Shown: positions 18,625-28,171, counted from the stretch's first letter. The stretch is 64,000 nucleotides of DNA from Pantoea cypripedii (GCF_002095535.1 NZ_MLJI01000002.1:691786-755785); one strand, 5' to 3'. Program-made: numbers and translations. The notes: generated by a model not told the origin, from the letters alone.

Positions 18625-19536
18625 ATGTTGAATACTGATCATTTTTTCGAAAGGATTGAAACCTCTATCGGGGTTGATTACATGTTGCGCGCGCGCGAAG
18701 GGGTTCCGCAGCAAGGTGTCTATATCCGGCCGCATGTGCACCTTGAGCATGAAATCATGTGGTTTCATCGGGCTGAGGGGGCCTTTTCGATCGGTAGTGA
18801 AAAATTCCAAATCAGGGACAATACCTTAGTCTTTGTCTCATCCATGATGTTGCACGATATGGAGCTGAGTTTCACCGGTGACCATGAGCGATTCCTGCTG
18901 CAATACGATACTGCGGTGCTGAATCGACTGAAATATCCCTTCCCCACCTCCGCTTCTCATGCGGGCTTTGTGATGCAGTTGACTCATCACCAGGCAGAAA
19001 GGGTCCAGTTTTTATTTCAGTGGCTGACAGAGTTACACGATGAACCCCATACGCTCGACGAAGTGGATCCTTTATTGGTTCTTTTATTAAATACCGTATT
19101 AACCCATGGCGAATCTGCAGAAAAGGTGGTGATCAGCGGAGAAAATAACAGCTCGTTCGATAATATCATTGGCTTCGTAGTGCAGATTGAGAAAAGCAAA
19201 AAATTCAACATCAGCCTTAATGAAGCGGCAGCACACTGTAAACTCTCTGCCAGCCACTTCTCCCGTTCCTTTAAAAAGATCATGCAAATTTCTTTTAAAG
19301 AGTACCTGGTCCGCAAGAAAATCGCCCAATCTGCCGAATTACTCAGAAATACCGACCTGAGCATTACCGACATCGCCTATCAATGTGAATTTACGGACAG
19401 CGCTTATTACTGCTTTAAGTTCCGGGCATTGATGGGGGTAACACCGAAAAAATTCCGCAGCAACTCGCGTTCGACTAAACAGCTTTCTACCAAACATGAT
19501 GTTCTCCCCCTTGCCACCGCCAACACCTGGCCCTGA
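18625..19536 (+). CDS. AraC family transcriptional regulator
   Basis: 303 residues from the ATG at 18625; a TTG at 18616 is a less likely start. An N-terminal cupin-type sensor (about 15-110, with RPHVHLEHEIMWFHRAEGAF) is followed by a C-terminal pair of HTH motifs (about 195-292, with LNEAAAHCKLSASHFSRSFK and ITDIAYQCEFTDSAYYCFKF). It precedes, on the same strand, a GPH-family sugar transporter and a GH43 xylosidase, so it is probably the activator of xyloside uptake and hydrolysis. No obvious operator was found in the 166-bp gap that follows. Confidence 0.88.
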   Translation: MLNTDHFFERIETSIGVDYMLRAREGVPQQGVYIRPHVHLEHEIMWFHRAEGAFSIGSEKFQIRDNTLVFVSSMMLHDMELSFTGDHERFLLQYDTAVLNRLKYPFPTSASHAGFVMQLTHHQAERVQFLFQWLTELHDEPHTLDEVDPLLVLLLNTVLTHGESAEKVVISGENNSSFDNIIGFVVQIEKSKKFNISLNEAAAHCKLSASHFSRSFKKIMQISFKEYLVRKKIAQSAELLRNTDLSITDIAYQCEFTDSAYYCFKFRALMGVTPKKFRSNSRSTKQLSTKHDVLPLATANTWP

Positions 19537-19702
19537 GTTAAGTCAATTAGTTAAATAGTGATCTGCGTTTCACCGGCAGCGCAAAAAAATTATATAAAAC
19601 CCCAAAATCACTACATATCCAGCCCTGATTTCAGCCTAATTTTGATACCTGGCAGGAAAGACCTCTCTACCTACATTCAAAGAACGCACCAGGGGTATCA
19701 TT

Positions 19703-21069
19703 ATGTCTACACTCACCATTAAAGAAAAATAGGCTATGGGCTAGGTGACGGCGCATCAAACATTATCTGGCAAACCATCATGTTGTTTATGGCTTATTTT
19801 TATACCGATATATATGGTTTAAGTGCCTTTCACATGGGGATGATGTTTCTGGTGGTACGTATCGTCGATGCATTCTTCGATGTTTATGTCGGTTTTCTTG
19901 CCGACCATACCGCCACTAAACACGGACAGTTCCGGCCTTATTTACTCTGGTTCTCGTTGCCTTTTGGTATTCTTGGCGCACTGACCTTTTTTACGCCAGA
20001 TATTGGCGAGACAGGCAAAGTCATTTATGCCTATGTTTCCTACACGGCTTTGTCTCTGCTTTACACCCTGGTCAATGTGCCTTATTGCGCCATGATCAAT
20101 AACATTTCGAAGAACCCAGAAGAACGCGTGTCTATGCAGTCATACCGCTTCGCGTTTGCCGCACTGGGTGGCATTGTGGTTTCCATGATTGCCCTGCCAC
20201 TGACCAAAGTGATTGCCGGTGGTAACCTGCAACAGGGTTACTTCTACGCCATGCTATTGATGGGCATCGCCAGTAGCATCATGTTTTACCTGTGTTTTGC
20301 GTTAACAAAAGAACGCTATATCCCGCAGATCGATACTTCGCAGAAATTCAGCGGCGTCTTTGTCGAATTACGCCAGCTTGCCGCCAATGCAAACTGGCGA
20401 AGAATATTTGTCCTTAATGTTGTGAACCTGACTGCCGGGATATTGAAAACCGGCGGAGCGATGTACTTCGTGACCTATTATCTTCATCGCCCTGATTATG
20501 TCAGTATTATATTGACGATTATTCTTGGCGCAAAATTTATCGGTTCAATGTTTACCACCACGCTTTATTCCAGACTGGACCGGGTTTTCGCTTATAAGAT
20601 GGCGATGACGGTGCAGGCCGCAATTATGATTGGTTTATTTTTTGTACCTGCACAACACCTGATACTTATTTGTGCCATTATCGGCGTAATCCATTTTATT
20701 AACTCCACCGCCACCCCACTGCAATGGAGCCTGCTCAGCGACATCATCGACGATATTGAGCATAAAGCAGAGAAATCCTTTAGCGGCCTGGTGTTTTCCA
20801 CCAATCTGTTTGCCATTAAGGTGGGCATTGCGATTGGTGGTGCGCTGATTGGATGGCTGCTGACCTTCGGCGGATATGTTGGCAATGCTGCCGTTCAGGC
20901 TGGTGATGCCGTGCTCTGTATTCGGCTTATTTTTACCGTAATCCCCGCACTGTTAATTTTGAGCCTCATCCTGATACTGAGAAAATACACGCTGAATAAA
21001 AATAAACCTGGTGAACCATTCACTCACTCTGTAGATACACTGACAGAAGCGGAAGGAGATGCACGATGA
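19703..21069 (+). pseudogene. GPH-family sugar:cation symporter (XynP/YicJ-like) with a frameshift near the start
   Basis: Reading from the ATG at 19703 (after AGGGG) gives MSTLTIKEK and then a TAG at 19730. In the +1-shifted frame from 19729 the sequence continues IGYGLGDGASNIIWQTIM and then 429 residues of a normal glycoside-pentoside-hexuronide symporter, with twelve membrane segments, to 21069. Adding one A to the five-A run at 19725-19729 restores a 455-residue protein. So this is a one-base deletion, a slippage-prone tract, or a sequencing error. Without frameshifting only an N-terminally shortened protein from the ATG at 19780 could be made, lacking most of the first membrane helix. 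It is followed by the GH43 gene with a 4-bp overlap. Confidence 0.85.
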
Positions 21070-22661
21070 CAGAAATAATCAATCCGATACTGCCCGGTTT
21101 TAATCCTGATCCCTCGATCATTTTTGCCAATGGCGCATATTATATTGCCACCTCAACCTTTGAGTGGTTTCCTGGCGTAGCGCTGTATAAGTCATTTGAC
21201 CTGAAAAACTGGCAATTAATTTCTTTTCCCTTAAATAGGGTGAGCCAGCTAGATATGAAAGGCAATCCTGACTCGGGTGGAATCTTTGCGCCTTGCTTAA
21301 GTTATGATCAGGGGATTTTCTGGCTGGTGTACACCGACGTTAAAAATCTCACCGGCAGATTCTGGGATACCCATAATTATCTGGTCACCACCACGGATAT
21401 TGAAGGGGCATGGTCAGAACCGGTTTACCTTAATAGCCGTGGTATCGATCCCTCACTTTTTCATAAAAAAGACGGCACAAAATGGCTGGTGAGTATGGAG
21501 ATGAGTTACCGGGATGGTGGCAAACCCGGGTTTCCTAAATGGAACGGCATTATTCTGCAACAGTATGATGAACGAGAGCAGAAACTCGTCGGCATGTCGC
21601 ATAAGATTTATGCTGGCAGCGAATTAGGCATAACCGAAGGCCCACATCTTTATGAACGCGCGGGCTGGTTTTATCTGTTAACCGCCGAGGGCGGCACGTT
21701 TTACAATCATGGTGTCACCATGGCGCGATCGCGCGAGCTGACGGGCCCCTATGAAACCGACCCGATTGGCCAGTTAATGACGTCCCGCTATGACTGCCGT
21801 TTACCCTTGCAGCGAACGGGACATGCCGACCTGGTAGCGACGCCCGCCGGTGAATGGTTTATGGTTCACCTGTGCGGCAGACCACTGCCCTCCAGGGGCA
21901 GAAGCCCGATGGGGCGTGAGACAGCTATCCAGAAAGTCTTTTGGAGCCATGATGGCTGGTTAAGGCTGGCCAATGAAAAAACCACGCCTGAACTGATTAC
22001 CCATACGCAACTGGCAGAACACCCCTGGCCGCAGTTGCCACAACGTGAAGATTTTGACAGCGCGACCTTACCGTTGCAGTTGCAAAGTTTGCGCATCCCG
22101 CTTGCTGAAAACGTCTGTAGCCTGAACGCCCGCAAGGGCTGGTTGCGGCTGCACGGCAGAGAATCACTCAGTTCCCATCATTGTCAGAGTCTGGTGGCGC
22201 GGCGTCAGACCGATTTCAGTTTTGAGGCCCAGACCTGCGTGGATTTTAAACCCACCTCTTTTCAGCACATGGCCGGGCTGGTTTGTTATTACGATACCAC
22301 CAACTATCTGTATCTCTTTGTCTCAACTAACGACCAGGGCAAGCGCACGGTTAATTTACTGATTAATGACCTGCACAGATTCAGCCAGCCTGCTGGTGAC
22401 GGTATTGAACTTGACGGTCATAGCCCCATTCATTTGAAAGTGTGCGTTGATCATGATGCGGCTTATTTCTTCTACTCGGTTGATGAGCAGGAATGGCATA
22501 GCGTGGGAGGGTATGTGGAATACAGCAAACTCTCTGATGAATATTTTAAAGAACGCGGGCATGAGCGCTTCACCGGTGCCTTTGTCGGCATCTGCTGCCA
22601 GGATTTCACCGGTGAAAATCATCACGCTGATTTTGATTACTTTTCTTATAAGGTTGTCTGA
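21066..22661 (+). CDS. Glycoside hydrolase family 43 beta-xylosidase
   Basis: 531 residues. The N-terminal five-bladed beta-propeller (about 1-310) has the GH43 acids: Asp15 in NPDPS, Asp128 in GIDPSLF and Glu191 in ITEGPH. A C-terminal beta-sandwich domain (about 330-530, DUF1349-like) completes the XynB-type architecture at normal length. No signal peptide, so it acts on imported xylo-oligosaccharides or arabinosides in the cytoplasm. It overlaps the broken GPH transporter by 4 bp (ATGA), a classic transporter-xylosidase pair. If the transporter is dead, expression by coupling may also suffer. Confidence 0.92.
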   Translation: MTEIINPILPGFNPDPSIIFANGAYYIATSTFEWFPGVALYKSFDLKNWQLISFPLNRVSQLDMKGNPDSGGIFAPCLSYDQGIFWLVYTDVKNLTGRFWDTHNYLVTTTDIEGAWSEPVYLNSRGIDPSLFHKKDGTKWLVSMEMSYRDGGKPGFPKWNGIILQQYDEREQKLVGMSHKIYAGSELGITEGPHLYERAGWFYLLTAEGGTFYNHGVTMARSRELTGPYETDPIGQLMTSRYDCRLPLQRTGHADLVATPAGEWFMVHLCGRPLPSRGRSPMGRETAIQKVFWSHDGWLRLANEKTTPELITHTQLAEHPWPQLPQREDFDSATLPLQLQSLRIPLAENVCSLNARKGWLRLHGRESLSSHHCQSLVARRQTDFSFEAQTCVDFKPTSFQHMAGLVCYYDTTNYLYLFVSTNDQGKRTVNLLINDLHRFSQPAGDGIELDGHSPIHLKVCVDHDAAYFFYSVDEQEWHSVGGYVEYSKLSDEYFKERGHERFTGAFVGICCQDFTGENHHADFDYFSYKVV

Positions 22662-22670
22662 AAGGGGGCG

Positions 22671-23558
22671 CTATATCTGGGGGTTGCTGTCCCGGAGTTT
22701 GTCGCGGATGAAATCGAGAAAACGCTGCGTTTTTGCCGGTAATAACCGGGTTTCGGTTAAGGCATAAACGGCAGTGGCTTCTCCGTGCCATTCGGGCAGT
22801 ACCGGAACCAGCAGCCGCGCCGCCAGATCGTCTTTTATCGCCTGGGCAGGGACAAAAATGATTCCCTGATGCATCAGCGCCAGTTTTCTCATCATGCCAA
22901 CATTATTCAGCGTGAACCGCCCACGACCATTGATGGTCACGCGCTGGTGATCATTGAGCAGCGTCCAGCCGGTATTTTTGAGAAAGCCAATACACTGATG
23001 TTCATTAAGATCATCAGGGTGCGTCAGTTTTTTTGCCCCTGCCAGATAGGATGGTGAGGCAAAAAGTTGTCCGTGAAACTGCATCAGCTTACGAGCTATT
23101 AAATTCGACATGGCAGGTTCGCCAATGCGAATAGCCACATCAATACCTTCAGAGATCAGGTCAGCTCGCCGTGGCGTCAAATCCATCTCAAACTGAATGC
23201 CGGGATAAAGCCCGGCAAACTCGGCAAGTAATGGCGTGAGGAATATCGCGGCAAAATCCACTGGCAGGGATACCCGGATCATCCCCTCAGGCTGTTCAAG
23301 CATGTCACCCAGCTGTTCATGAATCAGTCGTGCCTCATCTACAAGGCGCTTGCAGCGTTGATAATAAATTTGCCCGGCTTCGGTTAGCTCCACCCGGCGT
23401 GTGGTGCGGTGCAGCAGCCGCAGTCCGATGGCTTTCTCCAGTTGGCTGATGCGACGGGAAAGGGTCGAGCCGGGGATCCCTGACACCTCCGCCGCCCGGG
23501 TAAAACTCATGGCTTTCGCCACTTCAACAAATAACGCCATGTCGTTCAGCAGTTCCAT
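22671..23558 (-). CDS. LysR family transcriptional regulator
   Basis: 295 residues. The N-terminal winged HTH (1-60, AEVSGIPGSTLSRRISQLE) and the effector domain (about 90-290) have normal length. It resembles the large group of enterobacterial LysR proteins with AMSFTRAAE near residue 16. It is divergent from an SDR gene, with a perfect 9-bp inverted repeat between them at 23572-23594. It probably controls that SDR; the inducer is unknown. Confidence 0.9.
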   Translation of the reverse strand: MELLNDMALFVEVAKAMSFTRAAEVSGIPGSTLSRRISQLEKAIGLRLLHRTTRRVELTEAGQIYYQRCKRLVDEARLIHEQLGDMLEQPEGMIRVSLPVDFAAIFLTPLLAEFAGLYPGIQFEMDLTPRRADLISEGIDVAIRIGEPAMSNLIARKLMQFHGQLFASPSYLAGAKKLTHPDDLNEHQCIGFLKNTGWTLLNDHQRVTINGRGRFTLNNVGMMRKLALMHQGIIFVPAQAIKDDLAARLLVPVLPEWHGEATAVYALTETRLLPAKTQRFLDFIRDKLRDSNPQI

Positions 23559-23571
23559 CTCATTACGCCAT

Positions 23572-23594
23572 AAATGGAAAAATAATTTCCATTT
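23572..23594. promoter_or_regulatory. Perfect inverted repeat between LysR and SDR genes
   Basis: AAATGGAAA and TTTCCATTT flank the 5-base centre AATAA. It lies 13 bp before the lysR ATG and 75 bp before the SDR ATG, which fits a LysR autoregulatory and activation site. Confidence 0.6.
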
Positions 23595-23669
23595 TATACT
23601 ATTTATGCCGTCAATTGATTAGTGAATCATGTACTGCGCCGGGAAAACTTTCTTTCCTGAATTTTTTGC

Positions 23670-24554
23670 ATGAGTGACACGATGATTAAAGACGCTAACT
23701 TTCCCAAAATATCCTATGGCTCCCCACACGACTTACAGGGCAAAACGGTAGTTATTGTGGGAGGGACCGGGGGGATTGGCCGCGCGCTGAGCCGCTATTT
23801 TGCGGCGAATAAAGCCAGCGTGATTGTGGTAGGGCAAACCTTTCGCGATGCCGGGATCGGCGGGATTACTTTCCTTCAGGCCGATCTGAGTCGCATGACC
23901 GAAGCCAAAAGAGTCGCTGGCCTGCTGCCTGCCCCTGCGATAGATATGCTGATCTTTACCAGCGGTATCTTCGCAGCTCCCAAACGTCAGGAAACTGCCG
24001 AGGGGCTGGAGCGGGATATGGCGGTGAGTTATCTCAGCCGTCAGGTTATGCTGCGCGAGCTTGCAACACAGCTTGGTTCTGCAAATACCACCAAAACCCG
24101 TGTTTTTGTGATGGGATATCCCGGCTCCGGTAAACCCGGCACGCTCGGTGACTTAAACGCGGAAACAAACTACCGCCCGATGGAAGTGCATATGAATACC
24201 GTGGCAGGGAATGAAATGATGGTGCTGGATGGCGCACAACGATATCCCAATCTCAGTATCTTTGGCCTGAATCCCGGTTTTGTGAAAACCAATATCCGCG
24301 CCAATTTTCTCGGGGGAAATAAGCTGTTTTTCAACGCTCTGGAGACAGTTATTGGCTGGCTCACCCCGACAGCTGAACAATATGCCCGATCGATCACCCC
24401 GTTGTTGCTTTCACCCCAGTTAGATCTCCACAACGGTACGCTATTTGATCGTAAAGGCCGGGCCATTCATCCCTCGAAAGGGATTAGCGACCCACAACAT
24501 ATGCAGGCATTTATCCAACAGTCTTCCTCATTGATAGGCCGCGTACTGGATTAA
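23670..24554 (+). CDS. SDR-like oxidoreductase with altered catalytic motif
   Basis: 294 residues. The N-terminal Rossmann motif GGTGGIGRALS near residue 31 is intact, followed by LQADLSRM and LIFTSGIF in the places of the adenine-binding and NAG segments. The usual YxxxK catalytic pair is not seen: the matching stretch reads VHMNTVAGNE (about 174-183). It may still bind NAD(P) but act by another mechanism or as a sensor. It is divergent from a LysR gene. The protein resembles retinol-dehydrogenase-like SDRs; no substrate can be named. Confidence 0.75.
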   Translation: MSDTMIKDANFPKISYGSPHDLQGKTVVIVGGTGGIGRALSRYFAANKASVIVVGQTFRDAGIGGITFLQADLSRMTEAKRVAGLLPAPAIDMLIFTSGIFAAPKRQETAEGLERDMAVSYLSRQVMLRELATQLGSANTTKTRVFVMGYPGSGKPGTLGDLNAETNYRPMEVHMNTVAGNEMMVLDGAQRYPNLSIFGLNPGFVKTNIRANFLGGNKLFFNALETVIGWLTPTAEQYARSITPLLLSPQLDLHNGTLFDRKGRAIHPSKGISDPQHMQAFIQQSSSLIGRVLD

Positions 24555-24568
24555 TTCCCTCTCGCCAA

Positions 24569-25201
24569 CTATTCCCCCTGATCTTTGGCATAGAGATAGA
24601 CCGATGCCCGTGAGACGCCAATATGCTGCGCGATCGTCTCCATCGACCGTTTGATATCGAGGAAACCGTTGTCGCGCAGATCATTAATCAGTTCTTTGCG
24701 TTCCGCGGTCTTGAGTGCACGCGGCGTGGTCGCCAGTTTCGCGGCAAATTGATCAATGCGTCGGCGAATTGATTCTGTTCCGGTAGGCTCCAGGGTTTCG
24801 CTGATGCTGTCGGTGGTGATTTTGGTGAACTGATCAAAGGCACTTTGCATGCCGCGGAACAATGTCATATCCACGTTCAGGCATAACGCCGCAACAAACT
24901 CGCCTTTCGCATTACGGATACCCACTGATGTGCTTTTCACCGGGCGTCCATCCGCGAAGTGGTTGGCGTAATTGGCAATCACATCAGGAAAATCAGGCGA
25001 GGCGATGCGGGCCAGCCCCAGCTCGGTTGCTGGTTCACCGCATTCACGCCCGGACAAATTATTGTGAATGGACAATATGGCATGCTCCGGGTTGGTCAGG
25101 TCATGCACCACCACTTCACAAAAGGGGGCAAATGTCGCACTCAATCCCTCAGCAATCGCGTCAAGTTGAGAAAGTAAGAGGTGTTCCTGCTGCTTCGCCA
25201 T
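24569..25201 (-). CDS. YheO/DauR-like transcriptional regulator (PAS-like domain plus HTH)
   Basis: 210 residues from the ATG at 25201, preceded by GGAG; an ATG at 25219 is less well placed. The N-terminal YheO domain (about 15-120, with FAPFCEVVVHDL and GRPVKSTSVGIRNAKGEFVAAL without the linker) is followed by a C-terminal HTH_22 (about 150-208, ending SMETIAQHIGVSRASVYLY). It is divergent from a PLP-dependent ammonia-lyase gene and probably controls it, as related regulators control D-amino-acid or hydroxyamino-acid catabolism. Confidence 0.88.
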   Translation of the reverse strand: MAKQQEHLLLSQLDAIAEGLSATFAPFCEVVVHDLTNPEHAILSIHNNLSGRECGEPATELGLARIASPDFPDVIANYANHFADGRPVKSTSVGIRNAKGEFVAALCLNVDMTLFRGMQSAFDQFTKITTDSISETLEPTGTESIRRRIDQFAAKLATTPRALKTAERKELINDLRDNGFLDIKRSMETIAQHIGVSRASVYLYAKDQGE

Positions 25202-25323
25202 GCGTTCTCCGGCTGCCATCGGCTATTTTTCGATAAAATATTCATAGTAAGATTTTTTGTCAAATATCACCCCCCGCTTGCAGTGTTTTAACGCTTGTCA
25301 GAGGCGCCATTTATCGCTATACC

Positions 25324-25342
25324 TTTAGATTCATTGTCTAAA
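25324..25342. promoter_or_regulatory. Short inverted repeat before the ammonia-lyase gene
   Basis: TTTAGA and TCTAAA, perfect arms around a 7-base spacer, 55 bp before the ammonia-lyase ATG. A candidate site for the divergent YheO-like regulator. Confidence 0.35.
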
Positions 25343-25396
25343 ACTATACTTTTTGTAACCCGTTACTGGTGCAAAATTCTCACACAGGTAAAAAGT

Positions 25397-26365
25397 ATGA
25401 CTGCATTGATGCTCCCCACCTTTGCCGATGTTCAGGCCGCCGCAGAACGCATTACACCCTATATCAACCGCACCCCGGTGATGACCTCCCGCAGCGCAGA
25501 TGCGCTGACAGGCGCGCAGATCTTCTTTAAATGTGAAAACTTTCAGCGTATGGGCGCATTTAAATTCAGAGGTGCATTGAATGCGCTGTTGCAGTTCAGC
25601 GATGAACAGAAAGCCGCGGGTGTCGTTGCTTTTTCGTCGGGAAACCACGCGCAGGGCATCGCCCTGGCGGCGAAAATCCTCGGCATTCCCGCCACCATTG
25701 TCATGCCAGAGGATGCACCAGCGGCAAAAATCGCGGCCACTCGCGGCTATGGCGGCAAGGTTGTGACATACAACCGTTATACCGAAGATCGTGAGCAGAT
25801 TGGTCGGGAGCTGGCAGAACGGCACGGATTGACCCTGATCCCGCCCTACGACCACGCGGACATCATCACCGGCCAGGGCACCGCAGCCAAAGAGTTGTTT
25901 GAAGAAGTGGGTGAACTCGATGTCCTTTTTACGCCACTTGGTGGTGGTGGCCTGCTCTCCGGCTCAGCGCTCGCCGCTGCGGCACTTTCTCCAGGGTGTC
26001 GGGTCTTCGGCGTTGAACCGGCGGCGGGTAATGATGGTCAACAATCGTTCCGTAAAGGCGAAATCGTGCATATCGATACGCCAAAAACCATCGCTGATGG
26101 CGCGCAGACGCAGCATCTCGGCAATCTGACCTTTCCGCTGATTCGTAAATTGGTCACGGACATTTATACCGCGCAGGATGAACAGCTGATCAGCGCGATG
26201 ACCTTCTTTGCGGAAAGAATGAAGATGATTGTCGAACCCACCGGCTGTCTGGGTTTTGCCGCTGCGCTGGCACACGCAGAGGAACTTAAAGGCAAACGGA
26301 TTGGCATCATTATCAGTGGCGGAAACGTGGATATCGCGAAGTTCGCCGCGCTGGTCGCGGCCTAA
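25397..26365 (+). CDS. PLP-dependent threonine/threo-3-hydroxyaspartate ammonia-lyase
   Basis: 322 residues from the ATG at 25397; an upstream in-frame start at 25295 adds 34 residues unlike the family. PLP lysine is Lys56 in GAFKFRGA, the phosphate loop is GGGGLLSG near residue 183, and SSGNHAQG near 81 is the substrate loop. The length, without a C-terminal ACT domain, matches catabolic threonine dehydratase, serine racemase and L-threo-3-hydroxyaspartate ammonia-lyase; the last fits best from memory. It would yield a keto acid and ammonia. The YheO-like regulator is divergent from it. Confidence 0.88.
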   Translation: MTALMLPTFADVQAAAERITPYINRTPVMTSRSADALTGAQIFFKCENFQRMGAFKFRGALNALLQFSDEQKAAGVVAFSSGNHAQGIALAAKILGIPATIVMPEDAPAAKIAATRGYGGKVVTYNRYTEDREQIGRELAERHGLTLIPPYDHADIITGQGTAAKELFEEVGELDVLFTPLGGGGLLSGSALAAAALSPGCRVFGVEPAAGNDGQQSFRKGEIVHIDTPKTIADGAQTQHLGNLTFPLIRKLVTDIYTAQDEQLISAMTFFAERMKMIVEPTGCLGFAAALAHAEELKGKRIGIIISGGNVDIAKFAALVAA

Positions 26366-26410
26366 TCTTACCGTACGCGCCAGACGCCCTCTGCGGCTGG
26401 CGCGCCGATG

Positions 26411-26623
26411 TTATGGCAGATTGAGAAAATCTTTTAAGGTCAGTTTAAAGCCAACGGAAATTTTTTCGATAGTTGCCAGCGTCGGGCTGGATTCCCCTCT
26501 TTCAATCTGTCCCAGCATCGATTTACTGACGCCAGTCATTCTTTCCGCCTCACTCAGACTCCAGCCATATGCTTTTCTCAGTTGCCGCAGTCGTTCAGCG
26601 ATAATTCTGTCAATGGCTGCCAT
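26411..26623 (-). CDS. Short XRE family helix-turn-helix protein
   Basis: 70 residues from the ATG at 26623, which follows AAGGTG. Nearly the whole protein is one HTH (about 6-62: LRQLRKAYGWSLSEAERM then GVSKSMLGQIERGE). Relatives usually carry a C-terminal cupin sensor domain that is absent here, ending at FLNLP. It is either a compact repressor or a truncated copy. It is divergent from the Lrp-type regulator. Confidence 0.75.
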   Translation of the reverse strand: MAAIDRIIAERLRQLRKAYGWSLSEAERMTGVSKSMLGQIERGESSPTLATIEKISVGFKLTLKDFLNLP

Positions 26624-26732
26624 TTTCACCTTCAGAGGATTACGGAAATGGATGAGTATCTTAATTGATTTTTTTATATTCCAATGACAGGATGCAAACA
26701 AGGAAATCATGCGTCCTCAAAAAAATATAAGA

Positions 26733-26768
26733 GTACAGTATGATTAAAATAAGAAAATCATATTATAC
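26733..26768. promoter_or_regulatory. Imperfect inverted repeat before the Lrp-type gene
   Basis: GTACAGTATGATT (26733-26745) and AATCATATTATAC (26756-26768) are complementary at 11 of 13 positions around a 10-base spacer, 12 bp before the lrp-type ATG. This fits an autoregulatory site. Confidence 0.5.
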
Positions 26769-26780
26769 AGGTGAGTAATC

Positions 26781-27278
26781 ATGGAGAAGAAAAAAAGCAC
26801 CGACGCACCGGGGAATGATAAAACGCTGGATCGCTTTGATATGGCGATTTTGCGTATTTTACAGCGCGATGGTTCAGTCTCCAATGTCGCCCTCGCAGAT
26901 AAAATCAACCTGAGTCCTCCCGCCTGTTTACGCCGGGTTGAGCGCTTAAAAAAACTCGGTTTTATAAAGAACTATGTGGCCTTACTCGACCCATCCACCC
27001 TTAATGCCGGACTGGTGGTGATGATCGGCGTGGTACTGGATCGTTCAACGCCGGAATCATTTAAAGACTTCGAAGGCGCGGTCAGTAAAATAAGAGGCTG
27101 CATGGAGTGCCATATGGTCAGCGGCGAATTTGATTATATTATGTTAATTCGCACCGCTGATAATCAAAGTTTTAATAAACTCCATGCTGAGCAGCTGTTA
27201 TTTCTTCCTGGCGTACGTCAGATTCGTTCTTTTATTGGACTGCGCGAAGTATTTTCCACCACACAAATACCTTTATGA
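26781..27278 (+). CDS. Lrp/AsnC family transcriptional regulator (possibly AcdR)
   Basis: 165 residues. An N-terminal HTH (about 18-75, LDRFDMAILRILQRDGSVSN and LSPPACLRRVERLKK) is followed by a C-terminal ACT-like RAM domain (about 85-160). In many ACC-deaminase loci an Lrp-type activator, AcdR, is next to acdS; here acdS lies 1.3 kb downstream with an EamA transporter gene between. Whether this protein serves acdS or the exporter is open. Its 3' end overlaps the convergent EamA gene by 61 bp. Confidence 0.87.
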   Translation: MEKKKSTDAPGNDKTLDRFDMAILRILQRDGSVSNVALADKINLSPPACLRRVERLKKLGFIKNYVALLDPSTLNAGLVVMIGVVLDRSTPESFKDFEGAVSKIRGCMECHMVSGEFDYIMLIRTADNQSFNKLHAEQLLFLPGVRQIRSFIGLREVFSTTQIPL

Positions 27279-28171
27279 TTCTGCCTTGTCTTTTTCCGGG
27301 TCATAATCGCGATCCCCAGCGCAATAAGCAACGAACCTGCCAGTAACGATAGCGGCAGATCCTCATGCAGGGTGATGACAGAAACGATCAGCCCGGTGAT
27401 CGGCACAAACAACATCATCGATGAAAGCGTGACACTGGACAGCCATGCACTGGCCGCATTGACAGCGCAGAAGCAAAAGGCCGTGGCCACCGGGCCGACA
27501 AACAACGTGATGGCCAGCAACGTACCGGAGTTATCGCCACTCCATCCCCCTTCAAACACCCATGTCAGCGGCAACAGCAGCAGCGAGGCAAGCAGCATCT
27601 GCCAGGGTGCCAGCTCAAAAGCGTTGAGGCGCGACCGATTACGACGTAAATGCAAAATACAAATCGCCCAGCACAATGAAGCCAGTAATAATAATCCATT
27701 GGCGACCAGTTGAGTCATATCATGCCAGTCGGTTGCCAGCGGATTAAATAACACCAGAATGCCGATAAAACCGGTAAAGGCACCGGATAACTGGAGCGTT
27801 GTTAATTTTTCCCGAAAGAAAATAACCGACGCTGGTACCACCCATAATGGCGTCGTATAGGCCAGCACCGCCGATTTTCCTGCCGGAAGATAACTCATCG
27901 CAATACAACCCAGCGCGGTAAATGCCATCATCTGCAATACCCCCACGCTGATGATAATCGGAAACTCATTGCGGCCGGGGATACGTATTTTTCCGGTGGA
28001 ATATTGCAATAAAAATAGCACCAGCGCGCTACTGGAAAAACGTAATGTAGAAAACCACAGCGGCGTGATATGTGAAAGACCGGCTTTCATCACTGGCCAG
28101 TTACATCCCCATAAAATGATAGCCACCACCAGCAAAATGATGCCTTTGGTTTTGTTTGCATTGTCAGTCAT
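27218..28171 (-). CDS. EamA/DMT family transporter
   Basis: 317 residues with about ten membrane segments and two EamA repeats (about 12-140 and 155-290); GCNWPVMKAGL near residue 22 and YTTPLWVVPASVIFFREKLT near 103 are family features. Members often export amino acids or other small metabolites. Divergent from acdS and convergent with the Lrp-type gene, whose coding 3' end it overlaps by 61 bp. It could export an amino acid under Lrp control; the substrate is unknown. Confidence 0.87.
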   Translation of the reverse strand: MTDNANKTKGIILLVVAIILWGCNWPVMKAGLSHITPLWFSTLRFSSSALVLFLLQYSTGKIRIPGRNEFPIIISVGVLQMMAFTALGCIAMSYLPAGKSAVLAYTTPLWVVPASVIFFREKLTTLQLSGAFTGFIGILVLFNPLATDWHDMTQLVANGLLLLASLCWAICILHLRRNRSRLNAFELAPWQMLLASLLLLPLTWVFEGGWSGDNSGTLLAITLFVGPVATAFCFCAVNAASAWLSSVTLSSMMLFVPITGLIVSVITLHEDLPLSLLAGSLLIALGIAIMTRKKTRQNHKGICVVENTSRSPIKERI

